Shown: in pieces, positions 52,347 through 60,917 of the stretch
Position numbering within the stretch: position 1 is the stretch's first letter
How the letters are laid out: each line of letters opens with the position of its first letter
Assembly (NCBI GenBank): GCA_964578175.1
Contig: CAZOBH010000003.1
Coordinates: forward strand, 1 to 64,000
Length of the DNA stretch: 64,000 nt
From: RUG11788 sp964578175
Lineage (GTDB): Bacteria; Bacillota_I; Bacilli_A; RF39; UBA660
Direction: 5' to 3'
The notes under the pieces: generated by a model
The model's database searches: none
What the model saw: the letters and a program-made list of their open reading frames with translations, nothing else
What the model was told of the DNA's origin: nothing
Made by a program: the position numbers and the translations under genes

Positions 52347-52420
52347 TGGCAGGGGATGAGAGAATCGAACTCCCAACTAAAGTTTTGGAGACTCCTATTA
52401 TACCATTTAACTAATCCCCT
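52347..52420 (-). tRNA. trnW: tRNA-Trp (CCA anticodon)
   Basis: 74 nt including an encoded CCA end. The acceptor stem AGGGGAT pairs with ATCCCCT, the discriminator is G, and the T-arm is GGGAGTTCGATTCTCTC. The anticodon loop is CT-CCA-AA, giving Trp (UGG); no UCA anticodon, so TGA is not reassigned by this tRNA. The 3' end faces the accessory island. Confidence 0.97.
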
Positions 52421-52463
52421 AAAAATGTACATAAATATTATATCATAAATATATTTATGTACA
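52421..52463 (-). terminator. fadD terminator overlapping the tRNA-Trp promoter
   Basis: Perfect 13-bp inverted repeat (TGTACATAAATAT, 12-nt spacer) followed leftwards by TTTTTAGGGG, so it can end the acyl-CoA ligase transcript. Confidence 0.6.
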
Positions 52464-52464
52464 A
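52437..52464 (-). promoter_or_regulatory. Promoter of tRNA-Trp
   Basis: TTGTAC, 16 bp, TATAAT with TGA extended -10, read leftwards, 16 nt before the mature 5' end. It lies within the terminator hairpin above. Confidence 0.65.
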
Positions 52465-52472
52465 GTCATATT

Positions 52473-54203
52473 TTATTTATTTTCTTCTTCTAATTTTCTG
52501 TAGTCTACTTTACCTATTAATGTTTTTGGTAAACTTTCTCTAAATTCAAATTCTTTTGGTATCATATATTTAGCTAAATTCTTTTCACAATATTCTTTAA
52601 TTTCACGTTTGATCTTAGAATTAACTTTTACACCATCTTTTAATACTATATATGCTTTAGGTACTTGTACTTTATATGGATGAGGTATTCCTACTACACA
52701 ACAATTAAGTACATATTCATTTTTATTAATTACATCTTCTAAATGTGATGGGAATACATTGTATCCAGATACGATTATTAATCTTTTTAATCTTTGGACA
52801 AAGAATAATACTCCATCTTCATTAATATAACCTAAATCACCTGTATGAACCCAAATATTACCTTTTTTATCTTTTTCTAATATATCATTAGTTTCTTTTT
52901 CATTATTTAAATATCCAAGCATTACAGATGGTCCACTTACAAGAATCTCACCTGTTTCATTAGGTTTTAACTCTTTATGAGTATTTGGATCAATTATTTT
53001 TAAATCATTACCAACAAGCGGAATTCCAACACTACCTAAAACATCTGACCCAAGTGCTGCAAATATTACTCCTCCTGATGCTTCAGTAAGTCCATATCCT
53101 TGTACAATATTATGCTTACAGTTATGTGCTTTTAAGAACTCATTAACTGCTTTATTTCTTTCTGGTGTTAAAGTATCTCCACCTGAAACTATATATTTAA
53201 CTTTTGAAAAATCAACTTTATCCATGTGTTTATTACTTATTAATGCTTCAAATAAAGTAGGCACTCCTGGAATGATAGTTGGCTTATATTTTGTTAGTAA
53301 TTTATCAAATCTACCAGCATCAAACTTAGGAACTAAAATAACAGTTGCACCAACACATAATGGATAATGGATACATTCTACTAATCCAAATGCATGGAAA
53401 AGAGGTAGGATGGATAACATTGAATCTGTTCTATCAACTTCAGGTAAAGATATTTTAGCTTGACCAACAACTACATTAATATTTCCATTTGATAATAATA
53501 TATGTTTTGGTGTACCACTAGTTCCACCACTATGCATAATTACTGCAGGTTGATCTTTTGTAGTATTAACTATAACTTGAGTATCATAATCTTTTCCTTG
53601 TTCAATAAAATCATTCCAATAAATAAACTTTTCACTACTTTTTGGTATTTTTGTTTTTCTATCTTCTAAAATATAATATCCAAGTCCCATTATTCCTGGC
53701 ATAGAATCTTTTGCAGAGACTATAACAGTTTTATATACATTTGTTTCTTCAACTACATGTTTTACTTTAGAATAAGTTATATTCATTGTTATTAATAAAA
53801 CACTTTTAGTTTCATTTAATGAATATCTTATTTCCTCTTCTGCAGATAATGGATGGATAAGATTTGCAATAGCCCCTATTTTACTAACAGCATACAATGA
53901 TACAACAGCTTCTGGAGTATTTGCCATACATATACTTACAACATCACCAGGTCTTATTCCGTTAGTTCTTAATGCTTTCGCACAATTATCTATTTCAGAG
54001 AAGAAATCTCTATATGTTATTTTGTTTCCAAAATAGTTTATAGCAATACTATCCATATTACCAATATTATTCTTTTTCAAGAACTCATATAATGACATAT
54101 TTGGATAGTCTATTTTTCTTTTATCTTTGGGATAGAACTTCATCCATCTTTTATTATTGTCATTAAAACTTAATCTATCTTTAATTTCATCTATTATTTT
54201 CAT
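52473..54203 (-). CDS. Acyl-CoA synthetase (AMP-forming; long-chain fatty acid-CoA ligase-like)
   Basis: 576 residues of the ANL superfamily. The P-loop is MHSGGTSGTPKHILLSN (~226), with GYGLTEASGG (~365), DLGYINEDG (A8 hinge region) and SGYNVFPSHLEDVI; the catalytic Lys is in PKTLIGKVDYRKL near the C-terminus. It activates a carboxylic acid to acyl-AMP and then acyl-CoA. Fatty-acid specificity is a guess from overall similarity to FadD/LcfB. A divergent TetR gene and operator palindromes in the promoter suggest effector control. SD AAGGAGAA. Confidence 0.88.
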   Translation of the reverse strand: MKIIDEIKDRLSFNDNNKRWMKFYPKDKRKIDYPNMSLYEFLKKNNIGNMDSIAINYFGNKITYRDFFSEIDNCAKALRTNGIRPGDVVSICMANTPEAVVSLYAVSKIGAIANLIHPLSAEEEIRYSLNETKSVLLITMNITYSKVKHVVEETNVYKTVIVSAKDSMPGIMGLGYYILEDRKTKIPKSSEKFIYWNDFIEQGKDYDTQVIVNTTKDQPAVIMHSGGTSGTPKHILLSNGNINVVVGQAKISLPEVDRTDSMLSILPLFHAFGLVECIHYPLCVGATVILVPKFDAGRFDKLLTKYKPTIIPGVPTLFEALISNKHMDKVDFSKVKYIVSGGDTLTPERNKAVNEFLKAHNCKHNIVQGYGLTEASGGVIFAALGSDVLGSVGIPLVGNDLKIIDPNTHKELKPNETGEILVSGPSVMLGYLNNEKETNDILEKDKKGNIWVHTGDLGYINEDGVLFFVQRLKRLIIVSGYNVFPSHLEDVINKNEYVLNCCVVGIPHPYKVQVPKAYIVLKDGVKVNSKIKREIKEYCEKNLAKYMIPKEFEFRESLPKTLIGKVDYRKLEEENK

Positions 54204-54245
54204 ATGTTCTCCTTTTTAAACAATTGTTGAATAAAATACACTTAT

Positions 54246-54275
54246 ATTATATAATTTGCTTATAAGCATAATCAA
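54246..54275 (-). promoter_or_regulatory. Promoter of the acyl-CoA ligase with operator palindrome
   Basis: TTGATT, 18 bp, TATAAT read leftwards. The spacer contains the 12-bp palindrome TGCTTATAAGCA (54257-54268), placed to block RNA polymerase when bound. Confidence 0.65.
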
Positions 54276-54303
54276 TATGCAATTATTTAAATTATGTTAG
54301 TTA

Positions 54304-54330
54304 TTAAACAAAAATTTTAATTTTGTTTAA
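54304..54330. promoter_or_regulatory. Near-perfect palindrome before the tetR-like gene
   Basis: TTAAACAAAA(A)TT and AATTTTGTTTAA arms, one unpaired A, ending 13 nt before the regulator's ATG. A likely autoregulatory TetR-type operator. Confidence 0.5.
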
Positions 54331-54343
54331 AAAAGGAGTATTT

Positions 54344-54916
54344 ATGGATAGAAGAGTTAAATATACAAAGAAAGTTATCGAAGATACATTTTTGAGTCTA
54401 CTAGAAAAAAAAGATATATCTAAGATAAGTATTACTGAAATATGTGAAATAGCAGATGTTAACAGAGCTACATTTTATAGATACTATTTAGATATTAATG
54501 ATTTATTAAAAAAAATAGAAGAAGAATTTGCATATGAATTAAAGACTTCTGATCCATTAGAGAACTTATCTGATCAATCAGTATTTTCGTTTACAAAAGG
54601 AATCCTTTCTATTTTAAAAAAGAATAAAAAATTAGTAAGAATACTATTCAATACTAATCATAATTTATATTTTTTGAATGATGTATTAGAAATAGCTTAT
54701 GATAAATGTATTGAAAAATGGGAATTAGATTTAGAGATAGAAGATCAAGATGAAGTAACTTATGCTGTTATATTTGTATTTAATGGTGCTTTAGGGATTA
54801 TTAATTATTGGGTAAAAGAAGACTTTAATGAAGATGTTGAAGAACTTGCTAAAAGAATAGAAAAATTAACTATATATGGTGCCAAGAAGTTTGTACATAA
54901 TAAAGGAAATGTTTAA
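54344..54916 (+). CDS. TetR-family transcriptional regulator
   Basis: 190 residues from ATG with SD AAGGAG; an earlier in-frame start at 54323 lies inside the palindrome. The N-terminal HTH is ISITEICEIADVNRATFYRYYLDINDLLKKIE (~residues 28-58), the classic TetR helix-turn-helix with FYRYY. The C-terminal domain resembles the DhaS/TetR_C group (KGILSILKKNKKLVRILFN). It is divergent from the acyl-CoA ligase, so it probably controls that gene and itself, sensing an acyl-CoA or fatty acid. Confidence 0.9.
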   Translation: MDRRVKYTKKVIEDTFLSLLEKKDISKISITEICEIADVNRATFYRYYLDINDLLKKIEEEFAYELKTSDPLENLSDQSVFSFTKGILSILKKNKKLVRILFNTNHNLYFLNDVLEIAYDKCIEKWELDLEIEDQDEVTYAVIFVFNGALGIINYWVKEDFNEDVEELAKRIEKLTIYGAKKFVHNKGNV

Positions 54917-55854
54917 TCCACATTCCCTATTATTTCTTCAATATTATCATATTCATTATCTTCATTAATTATTCTTAATCTATACAAATCACATTCATCA
55001 TAATTACAATTAAATACTTTACTCATATCATAATTATCTAATAAAGAAATATTAAATACTTTATATTCTTCATTTCTTATTATTAATATATTTAAGTCAT
55101 AATCAGATATTAAATAATCTTTTAAATCTTTATTATTATCATCAATATTTTTAAGTATTTCTTCATCATTTATATTTATATTATTACAATCAACATAATA
55201 ATATGAGTATTGGCTATATTTATTCATCCATGATATAAATATAGGAATAAAGTTATATGAATTAACAGACATATTTTTATTTAATATTAAGACTATAGCA
55301 TTTTTATCATTCATTTTTAAATTGATATATTCATCGATTGATAATTGATTTATAGCAGTTAATTTACTTATTTGAGCACTCTTATAATCAACATCACTTA
55401 TCTTATTCTTTATATTAATTATTTTATCTATCTCATCTTCTGATATGTCTTTTAATTTATTTTCCTTCATATAATCTATTATTTCTTTATATTTATAATA
55501 TTTTTTAGTTACAGTAGTTTTAGAATTATCATAAGAAATAATCATTCTATATGAATTTATATCTAATACTTTATAATCAATATTTAAACATTTTAAATAT
55601 ATTTTATTACTATCAAGAATATAATTATAATCACAATTATCTAACTTTTTATCTGAGCTTTTTATTTTACCATTAACAAACTCTAAAGTTGAACCATCTT
55701 CCTCACTATACCAAACTAATCCATTTATTTTTGATGGAAGATCATTATTAACATTTATTTGTTCATCTATTATATATATTTTTACGTAAGTTATTATAGA
55801 TATAATAAATAATATATATAAAATTATTCTAAAAGCTCTACTTTCTCTAATCAT
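54913..55854 (-). CDS. Membrane-anchored protein, possible thioredoxin-like C-terminal domain
   Basis: 313 residues. N-terminal TM (IILYILFIISIITYVKIYII), then an exported beta-rich domain (LVWYSEEDGSTLEFVNGKIKSSD...). The C-terminal half has a pattern strand-helix-strand, NAIVLILNKNMSVNSYNFIPIFISWMNKYSQYSYYYVDCNN, which resembles a thioredoxin fold without the CxxC. The stop overlaps the convergent tetR end by 4 nt. It follows htrA on the same strand with no coupling. Not recognised. Confidence 0.6.
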   Translation of the reverse strand: MIRESRAFRIILYILFIISIITYVKIYIIDEQINVNNDLPSKINGLVWYSEEDGSTLEFVNGKIKSSDKKLDNCDYNYILDSNKIYLKCLNIDYKVLDINSYRMIISYDNSKTTVTKKYYKYKEIIDYMKENKLKDISEDEIDKIINIKNKISDVDYKSAQISKLTAINQLSIDEYINLKMNDKNAIVLILNKNMSVNSYNFIPIFISWMNKYSQYSYYYVDCNNININDEEILKNIDDNNKDLKDYLISDYDLNILIIRNEEYKVFNISLLDNYDMSKVFNCNYDECDLYRLRIINEDNEYDNIEEIIGNVD

Positions 55855-55902
55855 TCAAGTCACCTAACTGTATTATACTACAAATAAAAATAATGACCAA
55901 TA

Positions 55903-56988
55903 TTAGCCATTATTTTTTGTTAATGTTACTTCAGTAGTTTTAATCTTACCATCTCTTATATATGTTACTTTAATTTTATCTCCTACTTTATAACTATATA
56001 ATACATATTTTAAATAAGCTTGATTCTCTATTTTTTCTTGTCCAATCATTGTTATTACGTCACCTTTTTGAAGTCCTGAATTAGCAGCTCCACTATCTTT
56101 AATAACAGACATAACAACAACACCATATTCGATACTATCATCTACATCTATTCCATACATTTTTAAATAACCTTTATCACTTACATTAACTAATGTTATT
56201 CCAAGTAATGGTCTCTCAATAGATTCTCCTTTTTCAAATGTAGAAATATATGCCATTGCATCTTCTATTTTTATACAGAATCCCATATTTTCAATACTAT
56301 TATCAACTAATTTCATTGAAGTAATACCTACTACTTGTCCATTACTATTTACAAGTGGTCCTCCACTATTACCAGAATTTATAGCTGTATCTACTTGGAT
56401 AGCTTTCATTACCCAATCACTATTTGACTCTACACTTACAGTTATTTTTCTATCTAGGCCTGAAACAATACCTCTAGTTATAGTATTAAAATATTCTTCT
56501 CCAATAGGAGATCCAACTGCGAATATTGTATCTCCTAATTTTAAATCTGAACTTGAACCTAATTCAGCTACTTCAAGAACTGAATTCTTATCAACTCTTA
56601 CTACAGCTACATCTAAATACTTATCTCCACCAAGTACTTTAGCTTCAACTTCACTTTCATCACTATAGTGTACAACTACCTTTTTTGCATTTTCAACAAC
56701 GTGATAGTTAGTTAAAATATATCCATATTTATTATCTACTTTATATACAAATCCACTTCCAGAACCATAATAAGTATCATTTTTATAAAGTTTAATCATT
56801 ACAACTGAATTATATATCTTATTAACAGCTTCTGATATTCCACTATTATCTGTAATAGTTACATTTCTATTTTCTATTACTCCAGTTTCAGCATCAAATT
56901 TGTATTTACTTGAAAAATAATACATTGATCCAGCACCTAATGCAAACACTACTATTATTAATAATATATTTATTGCTTTACTTCTCAT
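55903..56988 (-). CDS. HtrA/DegP-type membrane serine protease
   Basis: 361 residues. N-terminal TM anchor (AINILLIIVVFALGAGSMYYF), then a trypsin-like domain: His in ILTNYHVVE (~95), Asp in DKYLDVAVVRVD (~125), Ser in INSGNSGGPLVN (~210). It ends with one PDZ domain (~265-355, GVVVMSVIKDSGAANSGLQKGDVI). Envelope quality-control protease. SD GAGGTGG lies in the end of the Abi_2 gene, so it may be partly co-transcribed. Confidence 0.93.
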   Translation of the reverse strand: MRSKAINILLIIVVFALGAGSMYYFSSKYKFDAETGVIENRNVTITDNSGISEAVNKIYNSVVMIKLYKNDTYYGSGSGFVYKVDNKYGYILTNYHVVENAKKVVVHYSDESEVEAKVLGGDKYLDVAVVRVDKNSVLEVAELGSSSDLKLGDTIFAVGSPIGEEYFNTITRGIVSGLDRKITVSVESNSDWVMKAIQVDTAINSGNSGGPLVNSNGQVVGITSMKLVDNSIENMGFCIKIEDAMAYISTFEKGESIERPLLGITLVNVSDKGYLKMYGIDVDDSIEYGVVVMSVIKDSGAANSGLQKGDVITMIGQEKIENQAYLKYVLYSYKVGDKIKVTYIRDGKIKTTEVTLTKNNG

Positions 56989-56992
56989 CTTT

Positions 56993-57931
56993 TTATTCCA
57001 CCTCTATACTTGCAATATCTTTCCAATTTTCAGGGAATCCCATTCTGTCTAGGACATCACTTATATCAATAGAATGAAGATTATATTCTAAATTATCTAG
57101 TCTGTTTTGAATTTCAATAATTAAATTCTTTACTTCATCTTGAGTTAACATTTGTTTTAAAATAATTATTAACGCAAATAAATCATTTTTACCATATATG
57201 TACTCATCATCCATCTTATCTATACCTAAAATTTTATGATAAATAGTATCATCTATAGATCTTTTAGTTCTATTTTCAAACAATATATCTTCGTGTGCAC
57301 AAAGATTTCGATAATTTGCAAGAATTGGTAAATAATTAACAAGCTCTTCATGATCTATCCCATATATACTTGCAATACTTAATCTATCTTCTAATTTTAA
57401 AATAGAATACATTTCGCTAACAATACCAAATGATAGTACTTTAACTAAAACCCATAATGGTATATAACCATAGTTAGTTATATAGTGACTAGTAGCCGAA
57501 TGCTGTGTAGCATTAACTCTTATTTGTCTTTTCATTTTCTTAAGTAAATCATTGATTTGTTTTTGTTTACCAGGATCATTATCGAAGTTTTTGTTCTTTA
57601 AATAATCACTTTCTTTATATCCATATTTTTTAGATAATTGATAAGATATTATTGATTTAATATTATTTTCAATTATAAGTAAATTTTTAAAGATTATGTT
57701 ACGAATTTGTCTATCAAATAAAAACAAACTATATAACTCTTCAAATGTTGAACCAGGTATATACATTTTATTGTTTTTTGATTTCATGAACAAATGTCTA
57801 TAACCACTTAAAAAGAAATAATTTTCTCTTAATAGAACATTTTTAGCATATTCTTCATTTTCTATAGTGAGACCTTTAAATCTAAAGATTTCTATTTGTT
57901 CATCCAAGTTTACAAAGTGTTTTTCCCTCAT
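56993..57931 (-). CDS. Abi_2 (AbiD/AbiF-type) abortive infection protein
   Basis: 312 residues from ATG with SD AGGTGAGAATA. The Abi_2 hallmark blocks are LDEQIEIFRFKGLTIENEEYAKNVLLRENYFFLSGYRHLF, FEELYSLFLFDRQIRNIIFKNLLIIENNIKS and YGYIPLWVLVKVLSFGIVSEMY. The HEPN-like RNase motif R-N-x-x-x-H (YRNLCAHEDILFENR, ~210) is intact. Such proteins cause growth arrest on phage infection in lactococci. No antitoxin-like partner is evident; it stands between an HD hydrolase and htrA. Confidence 0.9.
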   Translation of the reverse strand: MREKHFVNLDEQIEIFRFKGLTIENEEYAKNVLLRENYFFLSGYRHLFMKSKNNKMYIPGSTFEELYSLFLFDRQIRNIIFKNLLIIENNIKSIISYQLSKKYGYKESDYLKNKNFDNDPGKQKQINDLLKKMKRQIRVNATQHSATSHYITNYGYIPLWVLVKVLSFGIVSEMYSILKLEDRLSIASIYGIDHEELVNYLPILANYRNLCAHEDILFENRTKRSIDDTIYHKILGIDKMDDEYIYGKNDLFALIIILKQMLTQDEVKNLIIEIQNRLDNLEYNLHSIDISDVLDRMGFPENWKDIASIEVE

Positions 57932-58008
57932 TATTCTCACCTATTAGAATTATAACACAGAGTAAATCCTTTTGTATGAAATTTTAGTGAAATAATGTGA
58001 ATTTAAAT

Positions 58009-58040
58009 AAAAAAAATAAGTTAAATACAAACTTATTTTT
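58009..58040 (-). terminator. Terminator of the HD hydrolase gene
   Basis: AATAAGTT/AACTTATT stem followed leftwards by TTTTTTTTATTT. Confidence 0.75.
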
Positions 58041-59101
58041 TATTTATCTGTAAAGTTAAAATCCATATAAATATATCTATCAAATGTATAATTTAAGCAT
58101 GAATCTATATATTCTTTTGCCTTTAATGATATATCAGATATTCTTTTAATACCATCTTCAGTTTTAACTAATGGATCAATATATCTTTTCTTAGCTTTGA
58201 CATTAACACAGTACTTATCCTTTATCTCTTTATCACTAATTTTAACATCAGTTCCATTTTGCCATTTTTCAAAACATTTAGATATATTATATTTATCACA
58301 TTTTTTAATCTTTTCTATAATTTCTAATTCTGATAATTCATATAAATCAGATATTGATATTATACCTAGTTCTGACATTTTTTTCATAATATCAGCAAGA
58401 AATTGCATTCCAAATCTTCTTTTATCATCCATATATAAACGAGATAACTCACTCATTACTTCTACAAATCTTAAAGCTATATCTTTATCTTTAAAACACA
58501 TTTCTTGTATTCCATTTTCTTTTTCCACAATAATTATATTATCATATATTCTTTTTATTTCATCTAATCCCCATATTTTCTTAGTTTGACCTAAAGCATT
58601 AGATAAAGTATATTCAAGTCTATCAGCAGACAACATAGGTGTATCATTATCAGCAATGGGATACATGTGATAGTCTGCTACTTCATCTACTTTTATATTA
58701 TCTCTAGTTAGTAAATTCATTATCTCAGTTGATTCTAAAATCATATTCTTTGTAAGATACTCAGTTGATTCTTGGGTTTCATGATCATTATTCATAAAAT
58801 CAATACAATGTTTAAATGAAGGAGTAGAAATATCGTGGAACAAACCAGATAAAGTTTGTTTCTTATCGTGGGTAAAATGCCATATGATAAGAGCTACTGC
58901 AATACTGTGATCTAAACTTGAAAACCAAAATTCAATATCATACATCTTGGAATAATATGTACCACAAGAACAACTTATTCTATTTTGTTTCAACATTCTA
59001 GGTGTTTCTATATAATCTATTAAAAATTCTGGGAAATCATCTGATAGAATTTTATAATAGTCTTTAATAATTGGATTAATAATATCTATGTATTTACTCA
59101 T
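58040..59101 (-). CDS. HD-domain phosphohydrolase
   Basis: 353 residues from ATG with SD AGGTGAATTTAAC. HD motif: first His in SLDHSIAVALIIWHF (~80), HD pair in LSGLFHDISTPSFKHCIDF (~100), and later Asp in MLSADRLEYTLSNAL (~170). This is the order of COG1078-type HD hydrolases, which include dNTPases and nucleotide second-messenger hydrolases. The conserved YRRLxHxTQ... N-terminal dGTPase motif is missing. It directly follows the rpsI terminator, and it precedes an Abi_2 gene. Confidence 0.8.
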   Translation of the reverse strand: MSKYIDIINPIIKDYYKILSDDFPEFLIDYIETPRMLKQNRISCSCGTYYSKMYDIEFWFSSLDHSIAVALIIWHFTHDKKQTLSGLFHDISTPSFKHCIDFMNNDHETQESTEYLTKNMILESTEIMNLLTRDNIKVDEVADYHMYPIADNDTPMLSADRLEYTLSNALGQTKKIWGLDEIKRIYDNIIIVEKENGIQEMCFKDKDIALRFVEVMSELSRLYMDDKRRFGMQFLADIMKKMSELGIISISDLYELSELEIIEKIKKCDKYNISKCFEKWQNGTDVKISDKEIKDKYCVNVKAKKRYIDPLVKTEDGIKRISDISLKAKEYIDSCLNYTFDRYIYMDFNFTDK

Positions 59102-59163
59102 GTTAAATTCACCTAAAATAATTATACAACAAAACATCACTTTTTATAATCTACTTATAGCAC

Positions 59164-59189
59164 AAAAAAAGCCCGAATAATCGGACTTT
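59164..59189 (-). terminator. Terminator of rplM-rpsI
   Basis: AAAGTCCGA/TCGGGCTTT hairpin with TTAT loop, one G-U pair, followed leftwards by TTTTTTTG. Confidence 0.85.
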
Positions 59190-59196
59190 CAAATTT

Positions 59197-59616
59197 TTAT
59201 CTCTTACTAAATTGTGGAGCACGACGTGCTTTCTTTAATCCTGGTTTCTTACGTTCTTTAATTCTAGAATCTCTTGTAATAAATCCAGCTGGTTTTAAAA
59301 TCTTTCTAAAACTATCTTCATTTCCTTCATTTGGTTTATCATATTCAAGAAGTGCTCTAGTAATTCCTAATCTAATAGCACCAGTTTGTCCTGAGAAACC
59401 TCCACCTTTAACTTGAACTTCTACATCAAAAATTTCTTTTGTATTAGTTAATTCAAGTGGTTGAACTAAATCCATAACTAATGTTTCATAAGGTAGATAT
59501 TCATGAACATCTTTACCATTAACAGTTATTTTTCCTTTTCCAGGAACTAATTTAACTTTTGCAATACTAGTTTTTCTTTTTCCAGTACCATAGTATACTT
59601 TATCATTCTTTGCCAT
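59197..59616 (-). CDS. rpsI: Ribosomal protein uS9
   Basis: 139 residues. YGTGKRKTSIAKVKLVPGKGKITVNGKDVHEYLP, GGGFSGQTGAIRLGITRALLEYD, FITRDSRIKERKKPGLKKARRAPQFSKR: complete S9 with the conserved C-terminal SKR that reaches the P-site tRNA. SD AGGAGGTAGG. Follows rplM by 13 nt. Confidence 0.98.
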   Translation of the reverse strand: MAKNDKVYYGTGKRKTSIAKVKLVPGKGKITVNGKDVHEYLPYETLVMDLVQPLELTNTKEIFDVEVQVKGGGFSGQTGAIRLGITRALLEYDKPNEGNEDSFRKILKPAGFITRDSRIKERKKPGLKKARRAPQFSKR

Positions 59617-59629
59617 TACAACCTACCTC

Positions 59630-60061
59630 CTATTTAATTTCCATCTTTTCTGGTTTTTGAGCAATGTGTGGATGTTCACTACCAGTATAAACAAATAATT
59701 TTTTATACATTTGTCTTCCTAATCTATTATGAGGAAGCATTCCTTTTACAGCTCTTTCTACCATTTCAACTGGATATTTTTCTTTCATAGTTTTAGCGTT
59801 TCTTACTCTTAATCCTCCTGGATACATTGAGTGATTATAATACATTTTATCTTCTAGTTTATTACCAGTTAATGCAACTTTATCAGCGTTAATGATAATA
59901 ACATAATCACCACAATCTAAATGTGGAGTATAAGTAGGTTTATTCTTTCCACGTAAGATATGTGCTGCTTTAGTAGCAACTCTACCTAAAATTTGATCTT
60001 CTGCATCGATAACGTACCATTTACGTTCGATTGTTTCCTTTTTTTGCATATAGCTATTCAT
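59630..60061 (-). CDS. rplM: Ribosomal protein uL13
   Basis: 143 residues. RKWYVIDAEDQILGRVATKAAHILRGKNKPTYTPHLDCGDYVIIINADKVALTGNKLEDK and PHNRLGRQMYKKLFVYTGSEHPHIAQKP are canonical L13. It binds early in 50S assembly. SD AAGGAGAAAATAATT. It is preceded by a leader hairpin and a consensus promoter. Confidence 0.98.
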   Translation of the reverse strand: MNSYMQKKETIERKWYVIDAEDQILGRVATKAAHILRGKNKPTYTPHLDCGDYVIIINADKVALTGNKLEDKMYYNHSMYPGGLRVRNAKTMKEKYPVEMVERAVKGMLPHNRLGRQMYKKLFVYTGSEHPHIAQKPEKMEIK

Positions 60062-60131
60062 AATTATTTTCTCCTTAATATATATGACTTTCCGGCCAAA
60101 GTCTTATATGGGATTCAATGTACCAGTTTGA
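60062..60131 (-). promoter_or_regulatory. L13-type leader of rplM-rpsI
   Basis: The 5' UTR contains GACTTT/AAAGTC (60086-60103) around a CCGGCC loop on the plus strand. A structured leader upstream of rplM fits the known Firmicutes L13 leader, the autoregulation site. Confidence 0.5.
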
Positions 60132-60160
60132 ATTATACTAAAATGCTCCTAAAATGTCAA
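60132..60160 (-). promoter_or_regulatory. Consensus promoter of rplM-rpsI
   Basis: TTGACA, 17 bp, TATAAT, read leftwards: a perfect sigma-70/SigA consensus, as expected for ribosomal protein genes. Confidence 0.85.
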
Positions 60161-60184
60161 TAATTTCAAGCAAAATAAAAGGAA

Positions 60185-60916
60185 TTAGTAATTTACTTTA
60201 AATAAATACAATCCCTCACTTTTAGCAGTATATACATACTTATCATATTTTTTATCTTCAAATATTTTATCGATGATATCAACATCCAGTTTACCAGCAC
60301 CAATTTTTATTAATGTACCTACCATATTCCTAATTTGGTACTTCATAAATCCATTACCAGTAAAAGAAATAGTAATTATATCTTTATCTTTAGCTATATT
60401 TACTTTATATATTTCTCTAACATAATTATCTTTTTTTGCATTCTTAGAAACAAAAGATTCGAAATTATGTATACCAATATATTTCTTTATCGCTAAATTC
60501 ATTTTATCAATATCTAATTCCCTATTGTATTGATAAACATAATTTCTATCTAACGGATTATATTCACCTACGTTAATTTTATAGATATACTCTTTTTCTT
60601 TAACCATATATCTTGGATGAAAATCATCATCAATTCTATTTACCTCAAAAACATGTATATCATCTGGTAAAAATGTATTCAAAGCTCTTTTCAATTTATA
60701 ATCAGTTATTGATATATCTAATGTAAAAGAAACAACTTGATCCAATGCATGAACTCCTCTATCAGTTCTACCAGATGCTGTTACCTTACTATAAATATTA
60801 TTATTAATCTCTTTAACTGCTCTTTCTAATTCACTTTCAACACATCTTTTATTAGGTTGTTTTTCATACCCATAAAAATTGGTTCCATCATAAGATAATC
60901 TAACAATATATCTCAT
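60185..60916 (-). CDS. truA: tRNA pseudouridine(38-40) synthase TruA
   Basis: 243 residues from ATG; the stop of the EcfT-like gene overlaps TAATATG, so translation is coupled (no strong SD). YDGTNFYGYEKQPNKRCVESELE, the catalytic Asp in TASGRTDRGVHALDQVVSF, NTFLPDDI and FTGNGFMKYQIRNMVGTLI are the TruA core. It modifies the anticodon arm. Its position after an ecfAAT set and before rplM/rpsI is the usual Firmicutes order. Confidence 0.96.
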   Translation of the reverse strand: MRYIVRLSYDGTNFYGYEKQPNKRCVESELERAVKEINNNIYSKVTASGRTDRGVHALDQVVSFTLDISITDYKLKRALNTFLPDDIHVFEVNRIDDDFHPRYMVKEKEYIYKINVGEYNPLDRNYVYQYNRELDIDKMNLAIKKYIGIHNFESFVSKNAKKDNYVREIYKVNIAKDKDIITISFTGNGFMKYQIRNMVGTLIKIGAGKLDVDIIDKIFEDKKYDKYVYTAKSEGLYLFKVNY

Positions 60917-60917
60917 A

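Noticed and set aside
52347..52420. Possibility of TGA = Trp recoding (Mollicutes code)
   Set aside because: The tRNA-Trp here has a CCA anticodon, conserved proteins use TGG for Trp, and several genes terminate at TGA in the right place (e.g. der, truA neighbours).
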